DNA of 20,197 bases from Leptospira alstonii serovar Sichuan str. 79601 (lineage in GTDB: Bacteria > Spirochaetota > Leptospiria > Leptospirales > Leptospiraceae), in contig NZ_ANIK01000036.1 in the NCBI RefSeq assembly GCF_000347175.1, positions 8,001 to 28,197 on the forward strand, read 5' to 3'. This document shows, one piece after another, positions 1 to 17,668 of the stretch. Under the pieces are notes generated by a model. The model made no database searches. It was given only the letters and a program-made list of their open reading frames with translations, and was not told where the DNA came from. Position 1 is the stretch's first letter. Every line of letters begins with the position of its first letter. The position numbers and the translations under genes were made by a program.

Positions 1-1271
1 TCGATTTCGATCAGCTCGCTTTTTAAAACCAAACCTTCGGGTAATGAATTTTCGCGAGGAGTTCCGACCTTTTCAAAAAGAACATACCCTTTTCCGAATG
101 TATTTCCTTTCGGAGTTTTGAGTAAAAACCTACTATCCCGAGACGAATATTCCGTTGCGGTTGTTTTCTGCGTTTGTCCTTTAAAACCTGAATTGAGAAT
201 TTTGATTTTCAGGGAAGAAAGGTTCCCTTCTTTGTCTCCGGCCACGATTTCCAAAGGGATCTCTTGGTTTTCCGAAAATTCTCTAAGATCGACGCTTGAT
301 TTTAAAGAAGGAAAAAGATTATAGACATAAACCGGCGGATTGAGCGAAGAGCGATTCGAATCATAAATCGATTGATGATCCCTTGCTTCCGCGTAGCTCA
401 TCTTTTCAAATTTCCTTTCATAGAGAATCCTTCCCTCGGATAGAAGTTTTGCAAAATAGAGATTGTTTTTGTTCCGGGAATTCATTCGATCGAACGCGCC
501 GAGTTTTATCCTCACTTCTCCGCCGAGCCTCAAAGGTTCCGGATCATTCAGTTCATAAGTTCCGTCTTCTTTTTTCTTAAGTGGGATTCTGAATTTCTGA
601 CCATCGGAAGAATCAACGTAAAGAACCAACAATTCGGGTGGAGTTCCGTCCTTATCGTTCACGGTAAGATAGGCAAGGGGATTAAACGTATCTCCGTTCC
701 CGTGGAGTTCAAAGTGTAAATGAGGAACTCCGGTTCCCGATTCTCCGATTCTTGCGATCGGTTGCCCTTGTTTTACGGAAAATTTGCGATCCGAAAACTT
801 CACGGAAAAAATTCCGTTGCTTAGAAGGTGAAGTGCCTGTCTTAAATTCTCCAGTTCCTTCTTTGCACCCTCCAAATTGAAAAGATGCGCAAACTTAGCT
901 CGTAATCCCGAGGGGGAACGAAGCATTAAATTGAGTCCGTACCCTGTCGGAGATTCGGAGACGGATTCGACGACTCCGTCAAAAGGAGCGATCGCCGGAA
1001 AACCATTCAGATGAAAGGTTTTAAAATCAGCTCCCATGTGAAGGTGGTGAGTTCTATATTCTGCAAAAGAACCGGAGACTGGAGTTTGAATCTCCATCGG
1101 AAATCGGAGTTTTCCTTGTAACTCGGGAAAAAGCAGTAATTCTGGTCGGTCCTCCGCCCTCAATCCCTTCCCTTGAAAGATGAAAACGAACAAAAGCGCA
1201 ACATAAAAACCGGATCCGAAAGAAACTCGGCGATGCTGAACTCTCGCAGTATCGATGACGGAGCCCGACAT
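1..1271 (-). CDS. M23-family metallopeptidase, exported, 3' end outside the window
   Basis: Reading leftward from ATG 1271 gives an open frame to the window edge (423 codons seen, no stop). An n-region with RR (residues 14-15) and a hydrophobic stretch (about 22-33) form a signal peptide or membrane anchor. The LytM/M23 zinc motifs are visible: HMGAD (H78, D82), AHL (H129) and PHLHFEL (H184, H186). Such enzymes cut peptidoglycan cross-bridges or peptides in the periplasm, or are inactive activators of amidases; the intact ligands favour an active enzyme. After about residue 200 the protein continues with a beta-rich C-terminal region of unknown role. The start is uncertain: in-frame ATGs also exist at 1337 and 1370 and would add 22 and 33 residues before an already long n-region. 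ATG 1271 has only a weak AGGA about 12 nt upstream. The gene is divergent from the next one. Confidence 0.85.
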   Translation of the reverse strand, partial: MSGSVIDTARVQHRRVSFGSGFYVALLFVFIFQGKGLRAEDRPELLLFPELQGKLRFPMEIQTPVSGSFAEYRTHHLHMGADFKTFHLNGFPAIAPFDGVVESVSESPTGYGLNLMLRSPSGLRAKFAHLFNLEGAKKELENLRQALHLLSNGIFSVKFSDRKFSVKQGQPIARIGESGTGVPHLHFELHGNGDTFNPLAYLTVNDKDGTPPELLVLYVDSSDGQKFRIPLKKKEDGTYELNDPEPLRLGGEVRIKLGAFDRMNSRNKNNLYFAKLLSEGRILYERKFEKMSYAEARDHQSIYDSNRSSLNPPVYVYNLFPSLKSSVDLREFSENQEIPLEIVAGDKEGNLSSLKIKILNSGFKGQTQKTTATEYSSRDSRFLLKTPKGNTFGKGYVLFEKVGTPRENSLPEGLVLKSELIEI

Positions 1272-1471
1272 ACGAGCGCGGGGTCCTGAGCTAAGAGTTT
1301 GACATTTTTGATAAAGTAAAATTAAGTTTTGAGACATACTGAAAGTAGAAAGAGTAAAAAATCTTTTCATCTTCCGAAAAAACTGGGTCAAAAAATGAAA
1401 TTTGTAAAGTCGAAAAGCGCCCGTAAAAAACTCCTTGCGCGGAGGTCCGACCACAAAAGACATTTCTAACT

Positions 1472-2035
<564 letters not shown>

Positions 2036-2054
2036 TCTTGATTCGTTCTTTGGG

Positions 2055-3663
<1,609 letters not shown>

Positions 3664-3667
<4 letters not shown>

Positions 3668-3695
3668 CTATTTAAAGAATCGCCTTTCCTTTAGT
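3664..3695 (+). promoter_or_regulatory. Weak candidate promoter ahead of the STAS gene
   Basis: TTGACT (3664-3669) resembles a -35 box and TTTAGT (3690-3695) a poor -10 box, but the 20-bp spacer is long. It lies in the only gap between tgt and the downstream STAS gene. The call rests on consensus matching alone and is weak. Confidence 0.25.
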
Positions 3696-3733
3696 AGAGC
3701 TGGCCGGAAAGATACAGAAAGGAGTTGCTGATT

Positions 3734-4073
<340 letters not shown>

Positions 4074-4120
4074 GACCGGATCCTAATTTTATCCTACCTT
4101 TTCTGAAACCTGGTGCCGCA

Positions 4121-5791
<1,671 letters not shown>

Positions 5792-5818
5792 AAAATCGCA
5801 AGATTTTTTCAAAACGAA

Positions 5819-5848
5819 GGCTCGGTCAATTATACCGAGCCTTTTTTG
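5819..5848 (+). terminator. Rho-independent terminator
   Basis: GGCTCGGT (5819-5826) pairs perfectly with ACCGAGCC (5834-5841) around a 7-nt loop and is followed directly by six T. It sits 28 bp after the stop of the LysM lipoprotein gene and separates that block from nadC. Confidence 0.93.
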
Positions 5849-5871
5849 TTTGTGAACGGAGTTCTTACCTG

Positions 5872-5967
5872 AATTGCGATCCATAGAGAGCAATTCATGA
5901 GTTTAGTAATTGCGATCCATAGAGATCAATTCATGAGTTTAGTAATTGCGATCCATAGAGAGCAATT
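5872..5967. repeat. Tandem array of a 36-bp palindrome-bearing unit (2.7 copies)
   Basis: Units start at 5872, 5908 and 5944 with an exact 36-bp period. Each begins AATTGC, then the loop GATCCATAGAGA, then GCAATT, followed by the linker CATGAGTTTAGT; the third unit stops after its palindrome. Unit 2 has one substitution (GATCAATT instead of GAGCAATT). Arms AATTGC and GCAATT give a 6-7 bp hairpin. The same loop occurs with other arms at 11958-11983. The core CGATCCATAGAGAGC is also what the putative IS110 bridge RNA at the right end of the window would recognise. Confidence 0.93.
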
Positions 5968-5980
5968 TGCACTACAGTTT

Positions 5981-6009
5981 TTGAGGCAATCTACGACAGT
6001 CTCTTATTT
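5981..6009 (+). promoter_or_regulatory. Candidate sigma70-type promoter for nadC
   Basis: TTGAGG (5981-5986) and TTATTT (6004-6009) are separated by 17 bp, just downstream of the terminator and the tandem repeats and 67 bp before the chosen nadC start. Evidence is consensus similarity and position only. Confidence 0.4.
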
Positions 6010-6075
6010 TGGAGATTCTGACCGAAATTCACTTGATTGTGGCTTTCCAATTGCAAAACTTTCTTTTGGATTCAA

Positions 6076-6951
6076 ATGAAACGCGCTTATACCCATCCGA
6101 TTTCGTCCGTAAGCTATCAAGACTATGAAACTCTGGTGAAATTGGCCTGGCAAGAGGATTGTCCGGAAGAGGATATCACTTCCGTTTCCCTTTTTACTCC
6201 GGATCAAAAAGCGACCGCAAGTTTGAACGCAAGAGAACCAGGAATTTTTTGCGGGTCCGGTGTATTAGAAGTATTGAATGTTCTTTCCGGAAACCTACTT
6301 CGGTCGGAACTTTTAAAAAAGGACTCGGAGAGTTTTCAAAAAGGCGACACACTTTTAAAAATCGAAGGAAGTCTCGTTCAAATTCTTAGGATAGAAAGGA
6401 TTTTACTGAACTTTCTTCAATATCTTTCCGGCATCTCCACTCGAACCGGCGAAGTGGTGCAGAAATACGGACAAAAAGGTCTTATGATCCTGGATACTCG
6501 TAAGACCCTTCCGGGTTATCGCAAACTCGCAAAATACGCCGTTTACTGCGGAGGCGGAAGTAATCATAGACTCAATCTTTCCGAAATGGCGATGATCAAA
6601 GACAATCATCTCGCGATGTATTCTTCTTCTCGCGAACCTGTCGGAAAAATCAAAACACGTTTTCCGGGCCGGCTTGTAGAAGTGGAAATCGATTCCCTTC
6701 TGCAACTTGAAGACGCGATGAGTTCGGGAGCCGAGATCATTTTGTTGGATAATTTTTCTCTGGAAGATACAAAGACCGCGTATTCCATTCTCACGCAAAA
6801 GGCGCCTAACGTTCTGGTCGAATTTTCCGGAGGGATCACTCCCGAAAAACTGGAGGCCCTTTCCGAATTTTCAGGAGCGGGCGTGAGTATGGGATATCTC
6901 ACACATACGACTCGTTTTCTGGATCTCGGTTTGGATATCGAGCAACGCTGA
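6076..6951 (+). CDS. nadC: Nicotinate-nucleotide pyrophosphorylase (carboxylating), quinolinate phosphoribosyltransferase
   Basis: The 291-residue product has the typical NadC length. It converts quinolinate and PRPP to nicotinate mononucleotide, CO2 and PPi, the third step of de novo NAD synthesis. Diagnostic segments are present: LDTRKTLPGYRKLAKYAVYC, GGGSNHRLNLSEMAMIKDNH, the EVEIDSL strand and the C-terminal FSGAGVSMGYLTH phosphate-binding region. ATG 6076 was preferred over an in-frame TTG at 6037 because the family's N-terminus normally starts close to this point; its Shine-Dalgarno sequence is weak. The rsh gene follows after only 4 bp, so the two are co-transcribed. No nadA or nadB is in the window. 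Confidence 0.96.
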   Translation: MKRAYTHPISSVSYQDYETLVKLAWQEDCPEEDITSVSLFTPDQKATASLNAREPGIFCGSGVLEVLNVLSGNLLRSELLKKDSESFQKGDTLLKIEGSLVQILRIERILLNFLQYLSGISTRTGEVVQKYGQKGLMILDTRKTLPGYRKLAKYAVYCGGGSNHRLNLSEMAMIKDNHLAMYSSSREPVGKIKTRFPGRLVEVEIDSLLQLEDAMSSGAEIILLDNFSLEDTKTAYSILTQKAPNVLVEFSGGITPEKLEALSEFSGAGVSMGYLTHTTRFLDLGLDIEQR

Positions 6952-6955
6952 AGGT

Positions 6956-8980
<2,025 letters not shown>

Positions 8981-8993
8981 AAGAGGTAACTAC

Positions 8994-10802
<1,809 letters not shown>

Positions 10803-10812
10803 ATTCAAATTT

Positions 10813-11880
<1,068 letters not shown>

Positions 11881-11905
11881 AAATTTTTTCAGGCGGGTTC
11901 TCGAC

Positions 11906-11926
11906 CGCGCCCCTTAGGAAGCGTTG
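11906..11926. repeat. 21-bp dispersed repeat, copy 1
   Basis: This stretch, starting CGCGCCCCTTAGG and ending AAGCGTTG, is identical over 21 bp to 19269-19289. Here it is followed after a 54-bp insert by CATTGAGTT (11981-11989); at the other copy CATTGAGTT follows directly (19290-19298). Both lie in intergenic DNA beside the palindrome or its relatives. Confidence 0.85.
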
Positions 11927-11957
11927 TGGCCAAAAGCCGCGAAGCGAAAGCGATTAT

Positions 11958-11983
11958 ATGTTGCGATCCATAGAGAGCAACAT
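11958..11983. repeat. Dispersed palindromic repeat, single copy
   Basis: ATGTTGC (11958-11964) and GCAACAT (11977-11983) form a perfect 7-bp stem around the loop GATCCATAGAGA. The loop is identical to that of the 5872-5967 array while the stem differs in both arms in a compensatory way (GTTGC/GCAAC here, ATTGC/GCAAT there). Confidence 0.88.
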
Positions 11984-12071
11984 TGAGTTAAATCCCGAAC
12001 AAATTGGAAGGACGAAAGAAAACCGTTTTTCAAGCAAACCGTCAATTTGTTGATTGGAGTAAAAAGCGCGG

Positions 12072-12112
12072 TCCGGCCCCAGTTTTTTACGTAAGAAAAA
12101 ATCGGGGCCGGA
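12072..12112. repeat. 41-bp near-perfect inverted repeat
   Basis: TCCGGCCCC (12072-12080) pairs with GGGGCCGGA (12104-12112). Inside, TTTTTT (12083-12088) pairs with AAAAAA (12096-12101) around ACGTAAG. No T-run follows the 3' arm, so it is not a standard intrinsic terminator for either strand. It may be a dispersed hairpin element, a protein-binding palindrome or an RNA stabiliser. Confidence 0.8.
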
Positions 12113-12575
12113 TTCGCCCGAACTTTCTCCGCAGATTCATGTTGAAGTTAGAATATTCCGATTCTTGAATTTGGATTTTACGTTCTCCAAAGCTTAAGTG
12201 TCGCCCTCAAAGGGTTGCAATAGAAGGATCGCTTATGCAAAAGAGTGATCGTCGGTTTTCGTTTGGAGAAAGGAATCGTTAAAACTAAGTTTTAGGGAAT
12301 CAAGAGGTTTCGAACTCCTGCGGCTTCGAAAAGATTCGTTCGTACGTTGTGACGGGAAAGGGACGAAAACCAGTTCTTTAAGGATGTGTATCTATCTTTC
12401 GAAACCCGAAGGAGGTTCTTTTTTTTTTAGAAAGAATCGAAATTAATTTAAAGAGGTTTAGAAAGTTGAGCAAAAAAACGAATTTTAAACGCTTTTTTTA
12501 CGGGGTTCGTTTTTCTTTTTACAGAATAGACTTACTCGAAAGAGTGGATGGGAATTCAAATAGGAACCTTTAGAA

Positions 12576-13877
<1,302 letters not shown>

Positions 13878-14660
13878 ATGCGGGTCGGAATTTTCGGTTT
13901 AGGTTATACCGGAATTCGGATCGCTAAAGAGTTGGGATCGAATACGGGGATCGAACTCAAAACGTTTTCGGCCAAAACCCGCATCGAAGGAACTGAAATA
14001 TTCGATTTTTCGAATGTTCCTTCTTTGAACGAATTTGCTGAAAAGTATCCGAAAGGAAGTTTAGATTTATGCGTGGTTACGTTTCCCGTTCAGAAACTTT
14101 CTGATCCGACTTCGTTTATCAATCTTGTGTTTTCCTCGGGTAAGAATTTAATTCTTCTGGGGACGACGAGCATTTACAAAAGAGTTCCGGACATCGTCGA
14201 ATCCACTCCTTTGATCGAGGACCACGATCGTTTTGCCGTCGAAGGGGAATGGCTCCGGCGTGGTGGAAAAATTTTGAGGCTCTGCGGAATTTACGGGCCT
14301 CTTAGAAATCCCGCCGATTGGGTGAGGAAAGGACTCGTGAAAAAGTGTTCGAGACAACTCAATCTGATTCACGGAGACGACGTGGCTCTGGCCGTTTCGC
14401 TTTTAATTCAAAAGATTCGAATTACAAGCTATTGGAATACGATCCCGAACGTACTCAACCTTTCGGACAATCAGTGGCATACTTGGAAAGAAATTTTTTC
14501 CCTCTTGGAAGAACACGAAAAAATTCCCGAAACACAAATCGAAGAATCTCCGAAAGAGGATAGTTTTATCGACAGTGAACAAATTCGGACTCTGCTTCCC
14601 GATCTACAAACCAAAAACTTTTGGGCGGAGTTGGAAAATCTGGAAGGAATCGGCGATTGA
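13878..14660 (+). CDS. NAD(P)-binding Rossmann-fold protein, atypical SDR (YeeZ-like)
   Basis: The 260-residue product opens with MRVGIFGLGYTG, a dinucleotide-binding GxGxxG (G7-G12) at the very N-terminus. Further features of extended or atypical SDR enzymes are LLGTTSIYKR, a VVTFPVQ strand, LRLCGIYGP and NLIHGDDVALAV. The canonical YxxxK pair is not clear, since only the SIYKR segment contains a tyrosine near lysine. This resembles E. coli YeeZ and related nucleoside-diphosphate-sugar epimerase-like proteins, whose substrate is unknown. It abuts purB without a gap (TAA then ATG), so the two are translated from one message; no purine-related role can be inferred from that. Confidence 0.85.
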   Translation: MRVGIFGLGYTGIRIAKELGSNTGIELKTFSAKTRIEGTEIFDFSNVPSLNEFAEKYPKGSLDLCVVTFPVQKLSDPTSFINLVFSSGKNLILLGTTSIYKRVPDIVESTPLIEDHDRFAVEGEWLRRGGKILRLCGIYGPLRNPADWVRKGLVKKCSRQLNLIHGDDVALAVSLLIQKIRITSYWNTIPNVLNLSDNQWHTWKEIFSLLEEHEKIPETQIEESPKEDSFIDSEQIRTLLPDLQTKNFWAELENLEGIGD

Positions 14661-14736
14661 CTCGCGTTTTTAGATCGTCCGGCTTATTTTGATTTGAAAC
14701 TGATAAGACGAATATAAACCGTAATTCTTCCGATTC

Positions 14737-16212
14737 ATGCGCGGATTAGACGGAAACAATGATATTGAAGCGGGGATTGCCTTGAAAAATAGAGAATTCA
14801 TAAAGTTTTATATACTAAACTTATTATTTGGAAATTTGATCCTATTTCCGTTATTGACTAACAGCGTTTTTTTATCCACTATCGATATTTCTTTTAAGAT
14901 TCATTTTCATCTATATTTTTCGATTTTTTCGTTCATCGCTCTTTTTATTTTAGAAAAAACGTATGATAAGGTGCAAAATAAATTCTTAATATTCTGTTTT
15001 ATTGTTTTTTCCCTCCTGTTCCCGATTTTTTTATCGAGTTTTATTCCCATGTTTTTTGCACTTTTGGATTCTCGTTCGATCGGTAAAACGTTTCTATTTC
15101 CTTTCCAAACGGGTATTTCCGGAATTCTATCGGGTTCTTTTTACTGGATTCCTTTCGGTATATACGTTTATTTTCGTTTGTATCAAAATCAAAAAACTGC
15201 ATATAGGTTTACGAAAAGAATGGTCTTGGTTCTAATTTCCATCGTTATTTTACTCGTTGGTTCGTTTGTAATCGGGATCAATAGCGATTTCAATTCTCCG
15301 TTTCGGAAAGTTCTTGAAAAGTCCCGTTTGGAAACTTTTCCTTTTATTACTACGCTCGATAAAATGGATCTGAAAGTATCGACCCCGAAAAATCTGCTTC
15401 TATTCGATAGGTTTAGATTTGGTTCGGTTTCTCCGGATTTATTGTATTTTTACGGTAATCCGGATTTAAAACGGAAGTTGGAGATTTCTTTCTACGACGT
15501 TGAATTTGATAAAAAAAATAAAACTCCGTTAACGATCGTTTACGGAGGAAAACGTAAAAAATACGAATTGGACGGGATCATCCACGATTATTCCGGAGTC
15601 ATCATAAGCAATTTGTTATATTTGGTTTGGTTTCAGGAAGAGTGGAACGATGGAAATCAAAGGATCACTTCTTTTTATTTGAAAATAATCGATCTGAATT
15701 CATTGGAAGAGAATTATTCCGGTCGTATTTATCAAGAGGTTGGAACCGCAACGAACCCCGCTATCACTTATTTGCCGAAGGAAAATCTATTATTATTAGT
15801 CTATAATATGATTTCTCCTTCTTTAAAGGGTCTGCAGTATTTTAAAATCGGTTTTAATAGTCTGTCAGAACCGATTTTGTCCGACCAAACGAAATCCATA
15901 TTCTATAAAAATTACGATTTAGATTTTGATAAACTCAAATTCTGGTATTCCGGAGACGGTAATTATCTATTTTCTCTGGTACGATCTGAAAACAGAATAT
16001 TCGGCTATACCGGTGGTAAAAATGTAATCGGAATCGTTAAATTCGAGGATTTTGGAAATTATGATTCAATCCGAATTTTTGATTCTGGAGAATTCAATAT
16101 TCATAATGTTTTTGTGGACGACGATCTGAATTTCACGTTAACCGAAATCGATACCGGAAAAATCCTCAAAATCAATTTTGACAAGATGTACAAAATCGAT
16201 TTTGAACCGTGA
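14737..16212 (+). CDS. Orphan membrane protein with large C-terminal extracytoplasmic domain
   Basis: The 491-residue product is not recognised as a named family. About five hydrophobic segments occupy residues 21-42, 57-75, 83-110, 121-146 and 160-180. A soluble region of roughly 310 residues follows, with many aromatic, Asp and Asn residues in short beta-strand patterns (for example LDFDKLKFWYSGDGNYLFSL), compatible with a propeller-like fold. Base composition is clearly richer in A and T than in purB or rsh (long T runs, ATA, TTA and AAT codons), which may mean recent acquisition or only the hydrophobic content. The start is doubtful: a TTG at 14782 in frame would give a more usual N-terminus (KNREFIKFYILNLLF), while ATG 14737 has no Shine-Dalgarno sequence. 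Confidence 0.7.
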   Translation: MRGLDGNNDIEAGIALKNREFIKFYILNLLFGNLILFPLLTNSVFLSTIDISFKIHFHLYFSIFSFIALFILEKTYDKVQNKFLIFCFIVFSLLFPIFLSSFIPMFFALLDSRSIGKTFLFPFQTGISGILSGSFYWIPFGIYVYFRLYQNQKTAYRFTKRMVLVLISIVILLVGSFVIGINSDFNSPFRKVLEKSRLETFPFITTLDKMDLKVSTPKNLLLFDRFRFGSVSPDLLYFYGNPDLKRKLEISFYDVEFDKKNKTPLTIVYGGKRKKYELDGIIHDYSGVIISNLLYLVWFQEEWNDGNQRITSFYLKIIDLNSLEENYSGRIYQEVGTATNPAITYLPKENLLLLVYNMISPSLKGLQYFKIGFNSLSEPILSDQTKSIFYKNYDLDFDKLKFWYSGDGNYLFSLVRSENRIFGYTGGKNVIGIVKFEDFGNYDSIRIFDSGEFNIHNVFVDDDLNFTLTEIDTGKILKINFDKMYKIDFEP

Positions 16213-16541
16213 ACTAAGTTTACGTGTTCTAAAATTTGCCGACCAAGTCTCGGTGAGTTTCTGATTTTACAGAAGAGCTTCGACTTTCGGGAGTTCCTAC
16301 GTTGAGAGGTCCGAATGCGGAGAAAATCATGGCCGGCTTCAGCGCCAAATCACAAATTTTGATGTTGGTTAGACGAAAAAAAAATACCTCCAAGTGGAAA
16401 CAAATCGATCTCTAACGATCCATCTGTTGAAATCGAACGATTTTAAGAATCGGTCGAAATAATTTAAAAAAAATGGACCAAATCGGAATTTAGAGTTAAA
16501 ATAACATTATTGTATATTCGGAATTTTAAGGTGGATGTCCA
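16213..16541. other. 329-bp intergenic region without a recognised element
   Basis: No open frame with coding character and no strong terminator is visible. A short AT-rich hairpin (CGATT and AATCG around TTAAG, near 16438-16453) and a run of nine A (16378-16386) are the only notable items. An 8-bp match CGATCCAT near 16425 to the dispersed palindrome core is too short to call. AAGGTGG (16528-16534) is the Shine-Dalgarno sequence of the next gene. Confidence 0.6.
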
Positions 16542-17366
<825 letters not shown>

Positions 17367-17468
17367 TATAGATTTCCAAAAAAATGCGGATTTTTAAAGG
17401 CGCCCATTACATAAGCGCTAAAACGAAAACGTTTCGAACCGATGCCGATTTGCCATAAAAATTCCATT

Positions 17469-17498
17469 TTGTAGCGTTTATCCGACGAATCTTATGCA
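17469..17498 (+). promoter_or_regulatory. Candidate promoter for the SBBP lipoprotein gene
   Basis: TTGTAG (17469-17474) and TATGCA (17493-17498) are separated by 18 bp, about 170 bp ahead of the chosen start. Transcription from here would include the whole structured leader at 17565-17660. Consensus similarity is modest. Confidence 0.3.
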
Positions 17499-17564
17499 AG
17501 ATCCATTTTTTGGGGAAACGGCGGTGAAAATTCGCGCTTTAGTTGGAAACGGTTTGGGAGCGTA

Positions 17565-17660
17565 TCCTAACGTATAGGGGAAAATGCCCTATACTTCTTA
17601 AAATTTCTTTCCAAAAAATCTTCGATCTTTGGAGTCGAATCATTCAAATATACGTTAGGA
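17565..17660 (+). promoter_or_regulatory. Leader with two mutually exclusive helices, one hiding the Shine-Dalgarno sequence
   Basis: TCCTAACGTATA (17565-17576) is a perfect 12-bp reverse complement of TATACGTTAGGA (17649-17660), which contains the TTAGGA Shine-Dalgarno sequence of the next gene. A competing local hairpin pairs GTATAGGG (17572-17579) with CCCTATAC (17587-17594). The two share 17572-17576, so both cannot form at once. This is the layout of a translational switch or thermosensor; function is inferred from base pairing only. Confidence 0.5.
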
Positions 17661-17668
17661 AAAATAGA

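Larger units (their letters stand above)
11881..12575. other. 695-bp non-coding region before purB, rich in repeats and hairpins
   Basis: I see no convincing gene here. It holds, in order, a 21-bp sequence shared with 19269-19289 (11906-11926), the dispersed palindrome (11958-11983), a long inverted repeat (12072-12112), a segment with nested hairpins (12183-12270) and a run of ten T (12419-12428). The purB Shine-Dalgarno sequence TAGGAA lies at 12561-12566. No clear terminator follows the upstream gene and no strong promoter is visible for purB. Confidence 0.7.

Noticed and set aside
1431..1444. Small hairpin CTCC/GGAG with T-run on the minus strand
   Set aside because: Only four base pairs, and it lies upstream of the leftward gene where a terminator would make little sense.
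5872..5967. Possible CRISPR array because of 36-bp periodicity
   Set aside because: The units are directly abutting with no variable spacers, only 2.7 copies exist, and no cas genes are near.
5897..6079. Open frame whose start repeats MSLVIAIHR twice
   Set aside because: It is a by-product of the 36-bp tandem repeat, whose period is a multiple of three. It has no Shine-Dalgarno sequence and runs into the nadC start in another frame.
12308..12330. tRNA T-arm-like sequence (GGTTTCGAACTCC)
   Set aside because: No matching acceptor, D or anticodon stems could be built around it.
12405..12428. Intrinsic terminator upstream of the T10 run
   Set aside because: Only a 4-bp stem (AACC/GGTT) precedes the T run, too weak for a confident call.
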